Shown piece by piece: positions 31,310 through 41,579 of a DNA stretch of 64,000 nucleotides. The notes beneath the pieces were generated by a model that was not told where the DNA came from, did not search any database, and was given only the letters and a program-made list of their open reading frames with translations. This DNA is from Pseudocercospora fijiensis CIRAD86 (Eukaryota > Ascomycota > Dothideomycetes > Mycosphaerellales > Mycosphaerellaceae), in NCBI RefSeq assembly GCF_000340215.1, contig NW_006921538.1, forward strand, positions 3,598,936 through 3,662,935. Direction: 5' to 3'. The translations under genes were made by a program, and so were the position numbers. Numbering within the stretch: the first letter of the stretch is position 1; every line of letters starts with the position of its first letter.

Positions 31310-34300
31310 TTTCTTTTTTGTCCGGTTTTGATATTTTTTGATCATCTGCTGACAGTTCTGCAGGTTTTCTTTTAGTTCCTAGGTGTTTTCTAAATGTGAG
31401 TATCCTTTCCATTTAATAAGGTATTTCTGACCTTGCTAATCTAGGATTTCCTCGACTTCAAACTCGTTTTCTTCCTTAGGTTAGAAGTGAAATGTTTCTT
31501 AACACGGTGTTTCGGCGTCTATAGGTTCCAGTATAGAGATATAGAATACTAAGTGGATTTTCGCGTCGTCCGGTAGTTTAAGTCGGTAATTAACTGGTCC
31601 TTTAGGCTTATTAATCAGAAATGGCCCGACTTTAACGTAGTCTAGTTTCTTAGTCGATCTCCGGGTTTTCAGATTCTTTGTTAGGAGGTAGACCTTATCC
31701 CCCTTCTTTAGCTAAGGTGCCATTTTTCGTTTAGCATTATATAGCCCCGTAATCTTTTCTTGAGACTCGGCAATTGCCCTTTACAATTCCTTATATACCT
31801 GCTTTAAGTGTTCTGAAGCGACTATCGCTTTATCCGCGTATAGATGCTGTAAATACTGTTCCCCGAACAGCTGCGGATGTTTCCCAAAATTAGCGAAGAA
31901 TAGTGTCTCTTTCGTAGTCTCAGATTGTTGGTTGTTTAGTGCAAGTTGTGCTATAGGCAATAGCGATGCCTAATTGTTTTGTACGTAATTGACGTAGTGC
32001 CGTAAGTATACCTCTAAGGCCTGATTCTTAACTTCCGTTTAGCCGTCTGTCTATAGATGGTATACCGTTGATAGCTTGTGCTTAATTCCAAGCGTCGCTA
32101 TAAGCGTCTTCCAGTAGTTTGACGTAAAGAGCTTGTCTCTGTCCGTAATATAGGTCTTTGGAAATCCGTAGTATCGTACAAGTCTATCTAGTACGAGGTA
32201 TCCGAGTTGCTCTGCCGTACTTGCTTCGTTAGCAGGAATAAAGTATACGTATTTCGTAAGCCTATCGACTATAACAAGTATTATGTCGTAGCTATGTCCT
32301 ATAACCGGATCCTTAGACTTCGGTAGTTTCGTAATAAAGTCCATTATAACTTCGTCCTATAGTTTATCTAGTGGCGTCCTAAATTGGATATATCTATATC
32401 TAGCGTGTCTATCAGCCTTGTTACGCTAACATTGTAGACATTTCTTGATATATTCTAGAACTCGTTGTCGCATATATAGGAATCCGAAGCTTCGCTTAAC
32501 TAGTTCCATTGTTTTTGAAACTCTAGGGTATCCATTTTCTGGTCCGTCGTAGTATTGTCGTATATACTCCGTAACTCGTTCCTTAGGTACTTAGTATTTC
32601 CTATGTTCGATTGGAAACTGTTCTTCTATGTCCTGAAGAACTCGTATAATATGGTTGAATTCTTTTGTGTTAGCACTAAGGCTTCCGTCTTAGTTTGCTT
32701 TTAATATCTGCTGCTGTACTGGTTCGTGACCTTCTATATAGTCGCTACGGCGGCTTAGTGCGTCGGCTCGTCCGTTCTCGCGTCCTAGGGTATAGCGGAT
32801 TTCGAACTTATACTGCCCTAGTAGTTCCGACTAGCGGGCCTGTCTTCGGGTTAGTACTTTAGTCGTAGTAAAGTAAGTCAGATTCTTATAATTAGAAAGA
32901 ATCGTAAGACTCGGTACTCCTTCCGCGTATACTCGCTAGTATTGCAGTAATGCAACTATTGCAAGTAGCTCCTTATTATAGATGTCGTAGTTCTGTTCCG
33001 CGGGTGACATCTTTCTCGAGTAATAGGCTACCGGGTATCGTTTCCCGTTATGCTCCTATATAAGGCATGCTCCTATAGCCCTATCCGACGCGTCTGTTTC
33101 TATCTAGACCGCCTTACTCCTATCGAATAATCGTAGCGTTGGCGTAGAAACGCATTGCTTCTTTAGCTGCCTAAACGCTTCGTCTTCCTTCGTGCTCTAG
33201 TTCCATTTCTTGTCTTTCTTTATAAGCTCCGTAAGGGGTGCCGCTGTCTTAGAGTAGCCCTCGATGAATTTTCTGTTATAGTTAGCTAATCCTAAGAATG
33301 ATTGTACGTCTTTAACGCATATAGGCGTTGGCTATTCCTGTATTGACTTGGTTTTTTCTAGATCGATCCTGATTCCTATAGTGCTAATAATAAATCCTAG
33401 GAATTTAACTTCCTTCTTATAGAATTCGCATTTCTTAGGTGCAGTCTTAAATCCTACTTGAGTAAATCGTTTAAAGACGTCCTGCACTATTCGTATATAG
33501 TCCGCGAGAGCTCCTTTAGTATAGACTAAGATATCGTCTATATATGCGATAACGTATATATCTAGAAGGTCTCGGAGGACTTCGTTTACAAGGTCTTAAC
33601 ATAACGCTAGGGCATTTGTAAGTCCTATAGGCATAACCAAGAATTCGTAAAGCCTATATCTTGTTCGGAATGCTGTTATCTATTCGTATCCAGCTGCTAT
33701 ACGTATTGCGTAAAACGCATCGCGTAGGTCAATCTTCGTATACTAGTCTAATCCAGTTAATCGGTCTTACATTTCTTCGATGTTCGGTAGTAAGTACCGA
33801 TTCTTAATTGTGATGTCGTTAAGTCGTCTAAAATCGACTACTAGCCGTCCTTCGTCTGATCCGGCTTTCGGAACGAACATTACTAGTAAGGCTGCCGAGG
33901 ATGTCGACTTCCGTATCTAGCCTTTTTCTAATTTCTCTTTTAGCTACTTGTCTAGGGTTTTGAGCTCTTTCTTAGACATTGCGTATAAGGGTCCCTATAG
34001 AGGCTCTTTCCTAGGCTGTAAGTGTATTTTATAATCCTATAGTTGGTGTTTAGGTAAGGCTGCCTTGCCTCTCTCCTCTTTAAAGAGTCGCTTCCACTTA
34101 GTATACTCTTTAGGAATGTCTAGGTCCGAGATTCTAGCTTCATTCTTCGATAGCGTATAACTTCTATCCTTCCCGTGATTATTATTGTAACCCTCCTAAC
34201 CTAACGGTAGTATCGATCCGGGTTGAATACGGTTCTCCGTAATTCCTGTCGACGTAAACGTCTTACGAATCGCCCTACGTTTGTCAATCTCATCTGCCTG

Positions 34301-34804
34301 CGAACGCTGCCGCTATATAGGTTGAATGCCGATTATACAGTCGCATTCCTTAAATGTAAGTACTCCTTTTCTCTAGTCTACGACTAAGTTATGCTTTCTT
34401 AACTAAGGTATACCTAATACAATATTATAACTGGCTATGTTAGTAACATCTAAGACAATCTCCTCGTAGTGCTATTAGATAGCTAGTAGTAACGGTATCG
34501 TTTCTCGTTCTACACTAGGTAGCGGTGACCCATCTACTGCTATAAGTTTATACGCTCCTTCTCTTCTGCTTCGGGTTGCGATCCCTCGGCTTTTAACGAA
34601 TAATTCGGAGGCAAAGTTCCCGCTCGCTCCGGAATCTATTAATGCACTCGTCGGGTGCCCGTTAACGATAACTTTTATGCGGAAGACTGCTGTTAATGCT
34701 TAAGCGCTTTCGGTATTAAGGAACTCTCTTAGAACGCTCTAATCTAGAGAGTTGGTCCGTTTCCCGACTAATTAGTAGCCTAACGTTGTTCTAACTAGTT
34801 ACGG
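31307..34804 (-). pseudogene. pol: E3 pol polyprotein, RIP-decayed
   Basis: Minus frame, -1 to gag, ending TAA 31307-31309. Retropepsin at about 34600-34660 (ALIDSGASGNF, active Asp intact). RT 33900-33400 with LVVDFRRLNDITIKNRYLLP and AYIDDILVYT (catalytic pair intact). RNase H with IETDASDRAIGACL. The H2C2 has both His as Tyr (YDGPENGYPRVSKT) but CLQC kept. Integrase core: MDFITKLPKS, YITDRDKLFTSNYW and TDGQTEVKNQ, so D, D and E are kept. A C-terminal chromodomain (about 31340-31470) holds FEVEEILD and KYLIKWKGYSHLENT. The last 300 bp are less mutated than the rest. Stops at Gln/Trp sites. Confidence 0.92.
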
Positions 34805-36640
34805 ATCCGCAGTCCTACCGTTCGTGCTTCTTCGGCATATAATTTTTCCTCGAGGGTATCGTTGTATACATCCCGTCCCTACGCTACTACAGCCTTTCGG
34901 TATTGCTAATTTAATCGCTGGACCGTCTAACGTATATCTTGAGTAATAATCGTCCTTTCGTCGGGTAGGACGTATCCGTAGGGCGTAATTGTGCTTCCTA
35001 TCGGTACTCGTTCCGTAATGAAGTTATAGTACGCATAGTCTATAGGTATCCGGGGGTGATTCTAGAATTTTGCCCGTAAGCTTATCTAGAAATAATTAAA
35101 TTAGATAGGATCGACCCTCCGTTGTCCGTTAACCTTTAGAAACATTTCCTCGTAGTTACGTACTAGATGCAAGGCGATTGTTCGCGCTGCTATAGGTGCA
35201 TCTATTGTAAACGTAAGGATCGTATCGTCGTTAATCCCGAATTCGTCTTTACTTTCTTTATTCGTAGTTTCTTCCTCGGTATCTAGACTTCCTTCTGAAT
35301 CTTCTTGCTGTTCCTCCTCTTGCTAAGGGGACTCCGGTACTTCTAGGATAGCTCCTAACTCCTCCCCGGGAGGGAATAAAGCTTCCGGATCTCGGTTTTC
35401 TTTATCGTCGGCATCTAAGCAAGATTCATCAATCGTTTCTTCTTCTAACTAGGATTTCGCATCTTCTCGTACGAGTCGCCTAATCTAAGGGAAGAATCCT
35501 GCTTCTACTTTAGTAGAATAATGAATTTGGCATTAGTCGTCGTAATAGAATCTCTAGTAAAGGGCTCTATATACGGGTTCTTGTCGTCGTGCCATTATAC
35601 AGATTTGTCGTAGCTCTTTCTTTACGACCTCTACGTAGGTCCTCGGCGCGTTATTAATAGAGTATGGCTCTACTACTATTCGGTAGCCTTCTCTGCCCGA
35701 GTCCTTTCGTTGCATTATATTGAACTATTCGCGTCGCACTATATTCTTGCCGCGGCAGTTCCGTGCTATATAGCCTTCCTTGCTATACGTATAGCAAGTC
35801 AATCTTCCTACTTTCTTAGGCGAACTCTTGCCTTTTCTTCCTTTAATTGCTCGACCCTTCTAGGTAGCGTCTAGCTCTATTGGTTGCGTACCGTAGTAGT
35901 TGTTCCCCTTTGGTTTATCGTAGGTACTATAGTTTCGTCTATTATCGTATCTAGGAGTATAACCAGCTTTTCTAGAAGTTTTAGAATCGTAACGTCGTTC
36001 CAAAGCTCGTTCGTAGAGCCTATCGTCGAGATCGATCGTAACCTTAACTAATGTTCCTATATTATCCATTTTTCTACCGTCGCGCATAAGCTCGTCTTTA
36101 ACGTTATCCTTAAGACCTCGCTAATACATTGTTATAAGAGCTTCGTCGTCCCAATCCGTAAGTTAGGCGTATTCCTAAAATTTGGCGGCGTAATCGGCAT
36201 ATAACCCCTTCTAAGTTAAATATTGGATAACCCTAACTGCGGTAGCAACTTCGTTAGAAGATCTAAAGACCTTCTTTATCGCACGCTTGAGATTTTCGTA
36301 GCTTGCGAAGATTCTATCCGAATTATCGGTCCCGTTGCTATCTAGATAGGTCCTAAGAAACGGTTTAACCTAATACTAAGCCCTGCCTCGCATAAACGTC
36401 GTTACGAAGACTGGCTTTAAGTTATCTTAAACCTAGTTGAATATGAAATATATATCCATCTAGCTAACCTAGGTATCGAACTTGTCTCGGTCGCCGTAAT
36501 AAAAGTCTAGCTTTCCGATCTTGAGAGAATCGTTTCCGGCATAGGTTCCGAGTGTATTGCTAGCACTAGAGGTAGTACGTCGAGTACTGCCTATCTCGCT
36601 AGGGGCGGGAGTTCCCCTTCCGACTTATAATAAGGCACTT
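34760..36640 (-). pseudogene. gag: E3 gag, RIP-decayed
   Basis: Frame from just after the primer-binding site (start codon not recognisable) through capsid-like sequence (LKIGKLDFYYGDRDKFDT, AIKKVFRSSNEVATAVRVIQ) to a CCHC knuckle at about 35755-35796 (CYTYSKEGYIARNC: second Cys and His are Tyr). An acidic stretch follows (about 35290-35460; EEETTNKESKDEF). The C-terminal boundary with the pol frame is approximate. The knuckle damage matches that in E1 and LINE ORF1. Confidence 0.82.
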
Positions 36641-36648
36641 ATCCTAAG

Positions 36649-36657
36649 GGCGTTCAA
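36649..36657 (-). other. E3 self-priming primer-binding site (candidate)
   Basis: In sense orientation TTGAACGCC starts two bases after the 5' LTR. It is the exact reverse complement of GGCGTTCAA at 36812-36804 inside the LTR, about 30 nt below a TATA-like box. Tf1-type elements prime from the folded 5' end of their own RNA in just this way. No TGG-type tRNA site is present. Confidence 0.6.
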
Positions 36658-36659
36658 AG

Positions 36660-37005
36660 TATTACGGTTACTCGCGACAGATCGTTAGGTAACTTCTTAT
36701 TACGTACAAGCCGAGGCTTCTTTAGAGAGGCTAATACAAGCGGGAGGCAGAGACAGACTAATTAGTACAAAGGTAATTCCAATTAGTAAGTAGGTAATAT
36801 AAGTTGAACGCCTCGAGCTATAAGGGCATTCCGGCGTTCCTAAATACAAAGGAGACATCTTGTCTATAGTCGTAAGCGACGTAAGCGACGCTGTCGCTCT
36901 CGACCGCTCCTGTCGCTCCTAGTAAGATAGAGCGACAGCTCAGCCTACTAGTCTTAGCGTCGCTCTAAGATCATGTAAGGACTCTAACCAATTAGATCCG
37001 TAACA
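36660..37005 (-). repeat. E3 5' LTR (346 bp)
   Basis: Right-hand LTR, with plus-strand start TATTACGG (TG to TA compared with the left LTR) and end CCGTAACA. Same length as its partner; differences are transitions in CA/TG context (for example gtgacttcttatcacgtg against gtaacttcttattacgta). Confidence 0.96.
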
Positions 37006-37010
37006 TAGAG

Positions 37011-37214
37011 TAGATCTTCTTGCCCTACGCGCTAAGGCTCTTAAGGATATAACTACTACTTCTTAAGAGGGACTTGCTCGACAACGTCGCCTTCGTAAAG
37101 AGGCTAAGCAGTATTTCGATGACTATAATACTGTTAATTAGGAACCTCTAAAGGTTAGCGATATAGTTCTTTTATACCGGTCCGAGCTAGAATACAGTTA
37201 CTCCTATAAGCTAG
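37011..37214 (+). pseudogene. pol: Copy A pol, segment 3 (post-integrase)
   Basis: 204 bp between E3 and copy B, matching 61470-61690 of copy C (KDITTTS, ARQRRLRKEAKQYFDDYNT, DIVLLYRSELEYSYSYKL). It continues at 49476. Confidence 0.88.
37211..37214. other. Copy B target-site duplication, left (CTAG)
   Basis: CTAG precedes the left LTR of copy B and recurs at 49472-49475. Uninterrupted copy C has a single CTAG at the same pol position (61687-61690). Confidence 0.88.
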
Positions 37215-37494
37215 TGAAGGACGGAAACCAACACTACCACCACTACTTGTAGCAATAGTACAGGCTACCGAGGGTAACATGACCTATAGCAATATAGGCA
37301 GCCATGTTTAGTAAGATAGGATGACGAGACTGTCGCTTAGGCTAATGACCAGAGCCCTGCAACATAGGCATTGTGGAAGTGTGACATGAACAATGTACTA
37401 TACGAGGTTGATGCTCTATCTATAATGCAGAAGGAGGCCTCTTATATAGGCTCAAAACTCAGCCTAGGTGTATAGGGCCGGTTACTAGCCAATA
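37215..37494 (-). repeat. Copy B 3' LTR (280 bp)
   Basis: Plus strand begins TGAAGGACGG (sense end CA intact) and ends AGCCAATA (sense start TG to TA). It differs from the right LTR by about a dozen and a half changes, all transitions in CA/TG context as far as I read. Confidence 0.94.
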
Positions 37495-37509
37495 TCCCTC
37501 CCTTTCTTC
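37495..37509 (-). other. Copy B polypurine tract
   Basis: Sense GAAGAAAGGGAGGGA immediately before the 3' LTR. Confidence 0.88.
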
Positions 37510-37602
37510 GTATCTAACTAGACACGTTTCACATTATGCGCGCTTAAAACAAACATGTATGCATCCTTAGCGCTCTTAGCTAAGGCTATTCTTAGAACTC
37601 CG

Positions 37603-37627
37603 TAATGACACCCCCGGGGTGGCATTA
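37603..37627. repeat. 25-bp palindrome Pd (after ORFX, copy B)
   Basis: TAATGACACCCC, central C, GGGGTGGCATTA: the least mutated of the set, with one arm mismatch. Lies 54 bp beyond the ORFX stop. Confidence 0.93.
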
Positions 37628-37681
37628 ATCCTAGATGCTATAATTATGCAAAAACAACTTCCTAAGCAACACTATACAGAC

Positions 37682-40420
37682 TTACTGTTGCTTCAACGCG
37701 CCGTAATCCTCACTAGCAATAACCTCATCTGCTAGTCGGCTCTCGAAATCTCCTCCGCATGCGTTGAAGCTGTTAGTACCGAAGTACTGTCCCTCGTAGA
37801 AAGCTTAATTAACGAGGAGGTTAATAGCCTTTTCCGTCGCAGCCTTCTCCCAATCGTGTAGATATTCCTTAAGTCCCTCGTTATTGAGCTAGAGGATCTG
37901 TTCAACTTCGTTCTAAACAACGTAACTTAACTAAGGAATCCTACTAACTAGAGCGTCGGAGATGCAGCCGAGGCCTTCGACTGAGATAGCCGTAGGGAAA
38001 GCGAATAGCACGAAGGAGTTAGAGGCTAGGAGGGCGGTTAGATTGCGGTATGCTTTAGCAACCTAAGAGACTATTAAGTTCTCGTAGCCCTCAACCTTAG
38101 TGCCGTCAATAACGCGAGAGTAGCCTAGGTCAATTGACATACGGTTGCTCTTAGTCTTTAGATTACTGTATAGCAGGTATAGCATCTGAATAGAGACCTC
38201 GCACTCCTTTAGAGGGTTAAGGATCCACTCCGCTTTACGCCCCTCACTATTAGGCTAACTATCGAACATATAGTCGAGGTCGTCGTCGGTAAGGTGCTTG
38301 TTAGTAATCTTGCCGATCTTGCTTAGTAGGACTAGGCTACGAGCCTTAAGCTTCTTAACCCAGTTCGTAAAGACCTCGGGCTAATGCATACCTTCGACAA
38401 TAGTAGAGCAGCTAGTCTTATCCTTAGATATGAGGCAGACCTTAATGCGCAGGTAACTAGCACCCTCGCTAGCTGCGAGCTTGACTATATCTTGTCCGAG
38501 ACGAGCAGACTTCTTAGAAGGACAGTTTTCGTAAGTACCGCCAACCTTGAAGAACTTAGCAGGCTTAGGGACGGAGATAAGCTCGTATACGCGATTAGGT
38601 CGAAGGGCGATAGCTAAGAGCTATAGGGCAGGGTGCTAGCGGACGATTTAGTTGCTCACACTATAAGTTTAAAGGGCATTGCGGCCTTCTTGCTTAGACT
38701 TAGGCATCGCACGCATATGCTAAAGGTATATTTCAAACTCCTCCTATATTAGGTCGATGAGGAAAGGAAGATGTGCTCTACGAGGCTCTTACAACTAACC
38801 AAAGACTTAAGGGAAGATAGCATTGCTAGTCTAGCGAAAGCGGTCGAAGGAAGTACCTTAGCTAAAGATGCCGGTAACGAACTTGCTCTAGCGATCCGTT
38901 AGCGTAAGGGCGCGAGTGACAGTACTAGTAGGGTTGAACGCGTAGAGTCCTAGAGATGTCGGGGCGGCAACAGGGCGTCTAGGAAACCAGTTAGCATAGG
39001 CCTAATTAGCCTTAAGGGCAGCGAAGGCGTCTAGATTAGGAACCTTGCGACTAATCTTCAATAGGCGACCGACGAGGACACTCGCCTTAGTACTAGTATA
39101 GAGACTACAGACCTTGGCGGCCTTCTTGACATAGTTGGCATATATAGAGAACGGCTCTTCTCCTAGCTTACTAAGGTCGTCGAGCTATTAACAGATAGAG
39201 AGGGCGGTAGGAGCTTCGCCTATTGCGGCTTTAGGAACTATATCGATCTTAGTAATGAGGTGCGCAATAGAGTCGCCCTTACAAGAACTATAGATGTTCT
39301 TAGTCAATAGGATCGGCGAGAGCCCTCTATCTCTACGCTCGCTAAAGGAGCCTTCGGAGGAGACATCTTCTAGTAGTGCATCTAGCATGTTAACATCCGA
39401 GTTACTATAGTCAGTACTATAGTTAGTACTAGAAGGGGCGCTGTACTTCTTAGTAGCCTTGCGGAGGGCCTAGCGAGTATGCAATACCTTCTTACGCGCT
39501 ACTTCGGCCTTAGCGCGCTCGTCTTTAACTTCCTAAGGGACCTTGTAGTTGCGGGTCGAGCGACGGTCTTAAGCCTGCATCTCCGTAGCGAGCGCGAGAC
39601 TAGCAGCCGTATCGGCCTCTATTTCTAGGCGAAGAGCCTTACGTTTAAGGACATTAACGATAGGAGCCTCTTAACCTTCAACAATAAAGCCTATACTATC
39701 AATGCGACAGCCCTTCTCTTTTAGTAGATCCTTAGTTATCTATACGTTGAGATCGACCTAGACAATTGCATCGTAGTACCGCTTCTAGTAGGATGTCGTA
39801 AAGTCGTTAAGCGCAAAGGACAAGTTGAGCGACTGCTTGCCTACCTTCTTGCTAGCGGTAGATATACGATAGATTATAGTGCGGGAAAGGTGCTCGGCGC
39901 CTTAACGACGGACCTTGTACTTGTTAACGAACGAAGAGACCTGCTTTGCACGCTCTTGTCTACCGTAGGCGAAGTTAATAAGGCTCTTAGGAAGACTGCT
40001 TAGTCCTCCCTAATGTTCGAAGGCCTAGTCGAGGGTCTTAAAGCGCAAACGAATCTAGGTGCCGGCAGTCTCGAGGCTATAGACGATAGGAAAGGCTTGT
40101 TTAATATCTATATCGTTAAGAACCTCGCGCTTGAAGATACGCTTACCGATAGACTAACGCAAGTTGTTTATGCCGTGCGCAACTAAGACAGCAGCCTTCT
40201 TAATGTTCCTATCGATAACGCGTAGCAGGGTACGAGCGTTCTAGATCTTCTCTTAAGGATCTTCAAGGGCGGTAACGATCTAGAAGCAGTGCTCGAGGCT
40301 AGTTGCAGCAGCTAAGGCGCTGTCGGATAGGGCTTCGATCGGGACTAGTACGCCTAGGTTTAGGGCTCGTGGGTTGCCGCTGCTGCTAGCGCCTAGCGGA
40401 TTTAGGGCGCCGGAAGACAT
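37682..40420 (-). pseudogene. Copy B ORFX: third ORF of Pal-Gypsy, unknown family
   Basis: ATG at 40420 (MSSGALNPL) to TAA 37682-37684, 913 codons. The copy A version is 910 codons, so the frame is conserved. No RT, integrase, protease, helicase or zinc-knuckle motif is visible. Features: a Ser/Ala-rich first 30 residues; a segment with NPLDASSS in copy A or NPLGASSS in copy C, followed by SDSALA; an RNIKKA-type basic stretch; a Lys/Arg/Ala-rich charged region in the middle; and a Leu-rich C-terminal half ending KQQ. Interruptions are TAG/TAA at Gln/Trp positions. A separate promoter-like region lies upstream. It may be an envelope substitute, a silencing suppressor or a captured host gene; the sequence does not decide. 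Confidence 0.75.
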
Positions 40421-40577
40421 CTTAATCGACCGGAGCGGAAAGGAGTTAGTAACGAGCTTGCAAAAACGTTCGTAGCTTATTAATAATAATTAAAGGGTTT
40501 AGATAGAAGAGGGGGGGAGGGGTAGGCGGTAGTAAGTTAGTTAGTATTCGAGTAGAAGAAAGGGCTTAGAAGGCTCG

Positions 40578-40586
40578 CCTTAAATA
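40578..40586 (-). promoter_or_regulatory. TATA-like box before ORFX, copy B
   Basis: Sense TATTTAAGG, about 160 bp upstream of the ORFX ATG, followed by a pyrimidine-rich leader. Conserved at 50960-50968 and 63148-63156. Confidence 0.55.
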
Positions 40587-40844
40587 GGGTGCGAAGGTGG
40601 CGTAGTCCGTATGTTCCGGTAAAGCAAACGGATAACGATTACATATAGACCCTAAAAAGTGAAGCTGTATACGAGACTCCTTTATTAGTAGGGCGGCTAA
40701 AGTTTAACAATCGATCTAGCTAATTGCTAGTAGCGACTACGCGCCTTTGTTGACCTCTAGCTTTCGTAGATTCCCGCGCACTCGAAATGTAACTAGTTAG
40801 TTCGAGTACCTAGTAGTAATCTATAGTAGTAAGGCTAGCGGGAC

Positions 40845-40869
40845 TAATAACACCCCCGGGGTAGCATTG
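40845..40869. repeat. 25-bp palindrome Pe (before ORFX, copy B)
   Basis: TAATAACACCCC, central C, GGGGTAGCATTG. About 425 bp upstream of the ORFX ATG. Confidence 0.92.
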
Positions 40870-41277
40870 GCTTTTCTCTAGAGATACTCGGCAACTAGGA
40901 GCAAATCGCCTAGGCCTAGCGCAGCTTGTGTTGGCCTATAGCACTATCGTTGTAGATGTAGCATCACCTTTCGCAGTAGCAGGCATATAAACGTAGCCCG
41001 TGCGTTCTTTTTTTCTTCTAGACACCAAGCTTGGCGGCCCAAGGTCCCCATTCTCAGAGGCCATAGGCCTAGGTTACTGCGTCTATCTAAGAGCTAGGAA
41101 GGGAGAGGGATCCTCCCTTTCTTAGTGTCCTGCGTAACCAATGCTAATTAGGGCAGGAACAATCTTCTCTAGCGGAGTATCTTGTTGTCGTTGCTACCTA
41201 AGGGCGGTTGCTAGAGACTAGGAATCTAGAGGGAAGTAGTCCTAGAAGGGTAGAGGGGTCAGGTTCGGCTATCTTCC
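40870..41277 (-). other. Inter-palindrome spacer, copy B
   Basis: 408 bp between the post-pol and pre-ORFX palindromes, conserved at 50259-50683 (copy A) and 62462-62864 (copy C). No ORF is shared by all three copies. Confidence 0.6.
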
Positions 41278-41302
41278 TAATGCCACCCCCGGGGTGTTAT
41301 TA
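41278..41302. repeat. 25-bp palindrome Pf (after pol, copy B)
   Basis: TAATGCCACCCC, central C, GGGGTGTTATTA. About 280 bp beyond the pol stop; the gap is pyrimidine-rich in sense orientation. Confidence 0.93.
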
Positions 41303-41579
41303 GGAAAATACGCCTCGTACAGTTCTATCTAAGGAAACAAGAGCGAAGGAATAAAGTTACAGCAACATTAATCGAAGGTAAAGGCAAAAGCAAAAGACAA
41401 CAATAGGATAAACCAAAAGCAACAAACGAGAGCATAAACATTAGCAGGAACAGACAACAGGTAAGGACTGAAGGTATAGGGCGGCACTACATTAACAGCG
41501 CGGAGAACGATCGACAAGAGCAAGGAAGCAACGTAGTAGAGGCAGACAGAGGCAAGGAAGAGCAAGCAATTATTCAGTC

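Larger units (their letters stand above)
30108..37005 (-). mobile_element. E3: complete chromodomain Gypsy retrotransposon, 6898 bp
   Basis: Minus-strand element with two 346-bp LTRs starting TGTTACGG and ending CCGTAACA, and a 5-bp TSD. Contains gag, pol (protease, RT, RNase H, integrase, chromodomain), a candidate self-priming site, a tRNA-like unit and an antisense ORF. Confidence 0.96.

Noticed and set aside
41368..41565. 65-codon hydrophobic minus-strand ORF after copy B pol (env-like?)
   Set aside because: The region is pyrimidine-rich, which alone yields Leu/Phe/Ser; there is no ATG, and the frame breaks in copies A and C.
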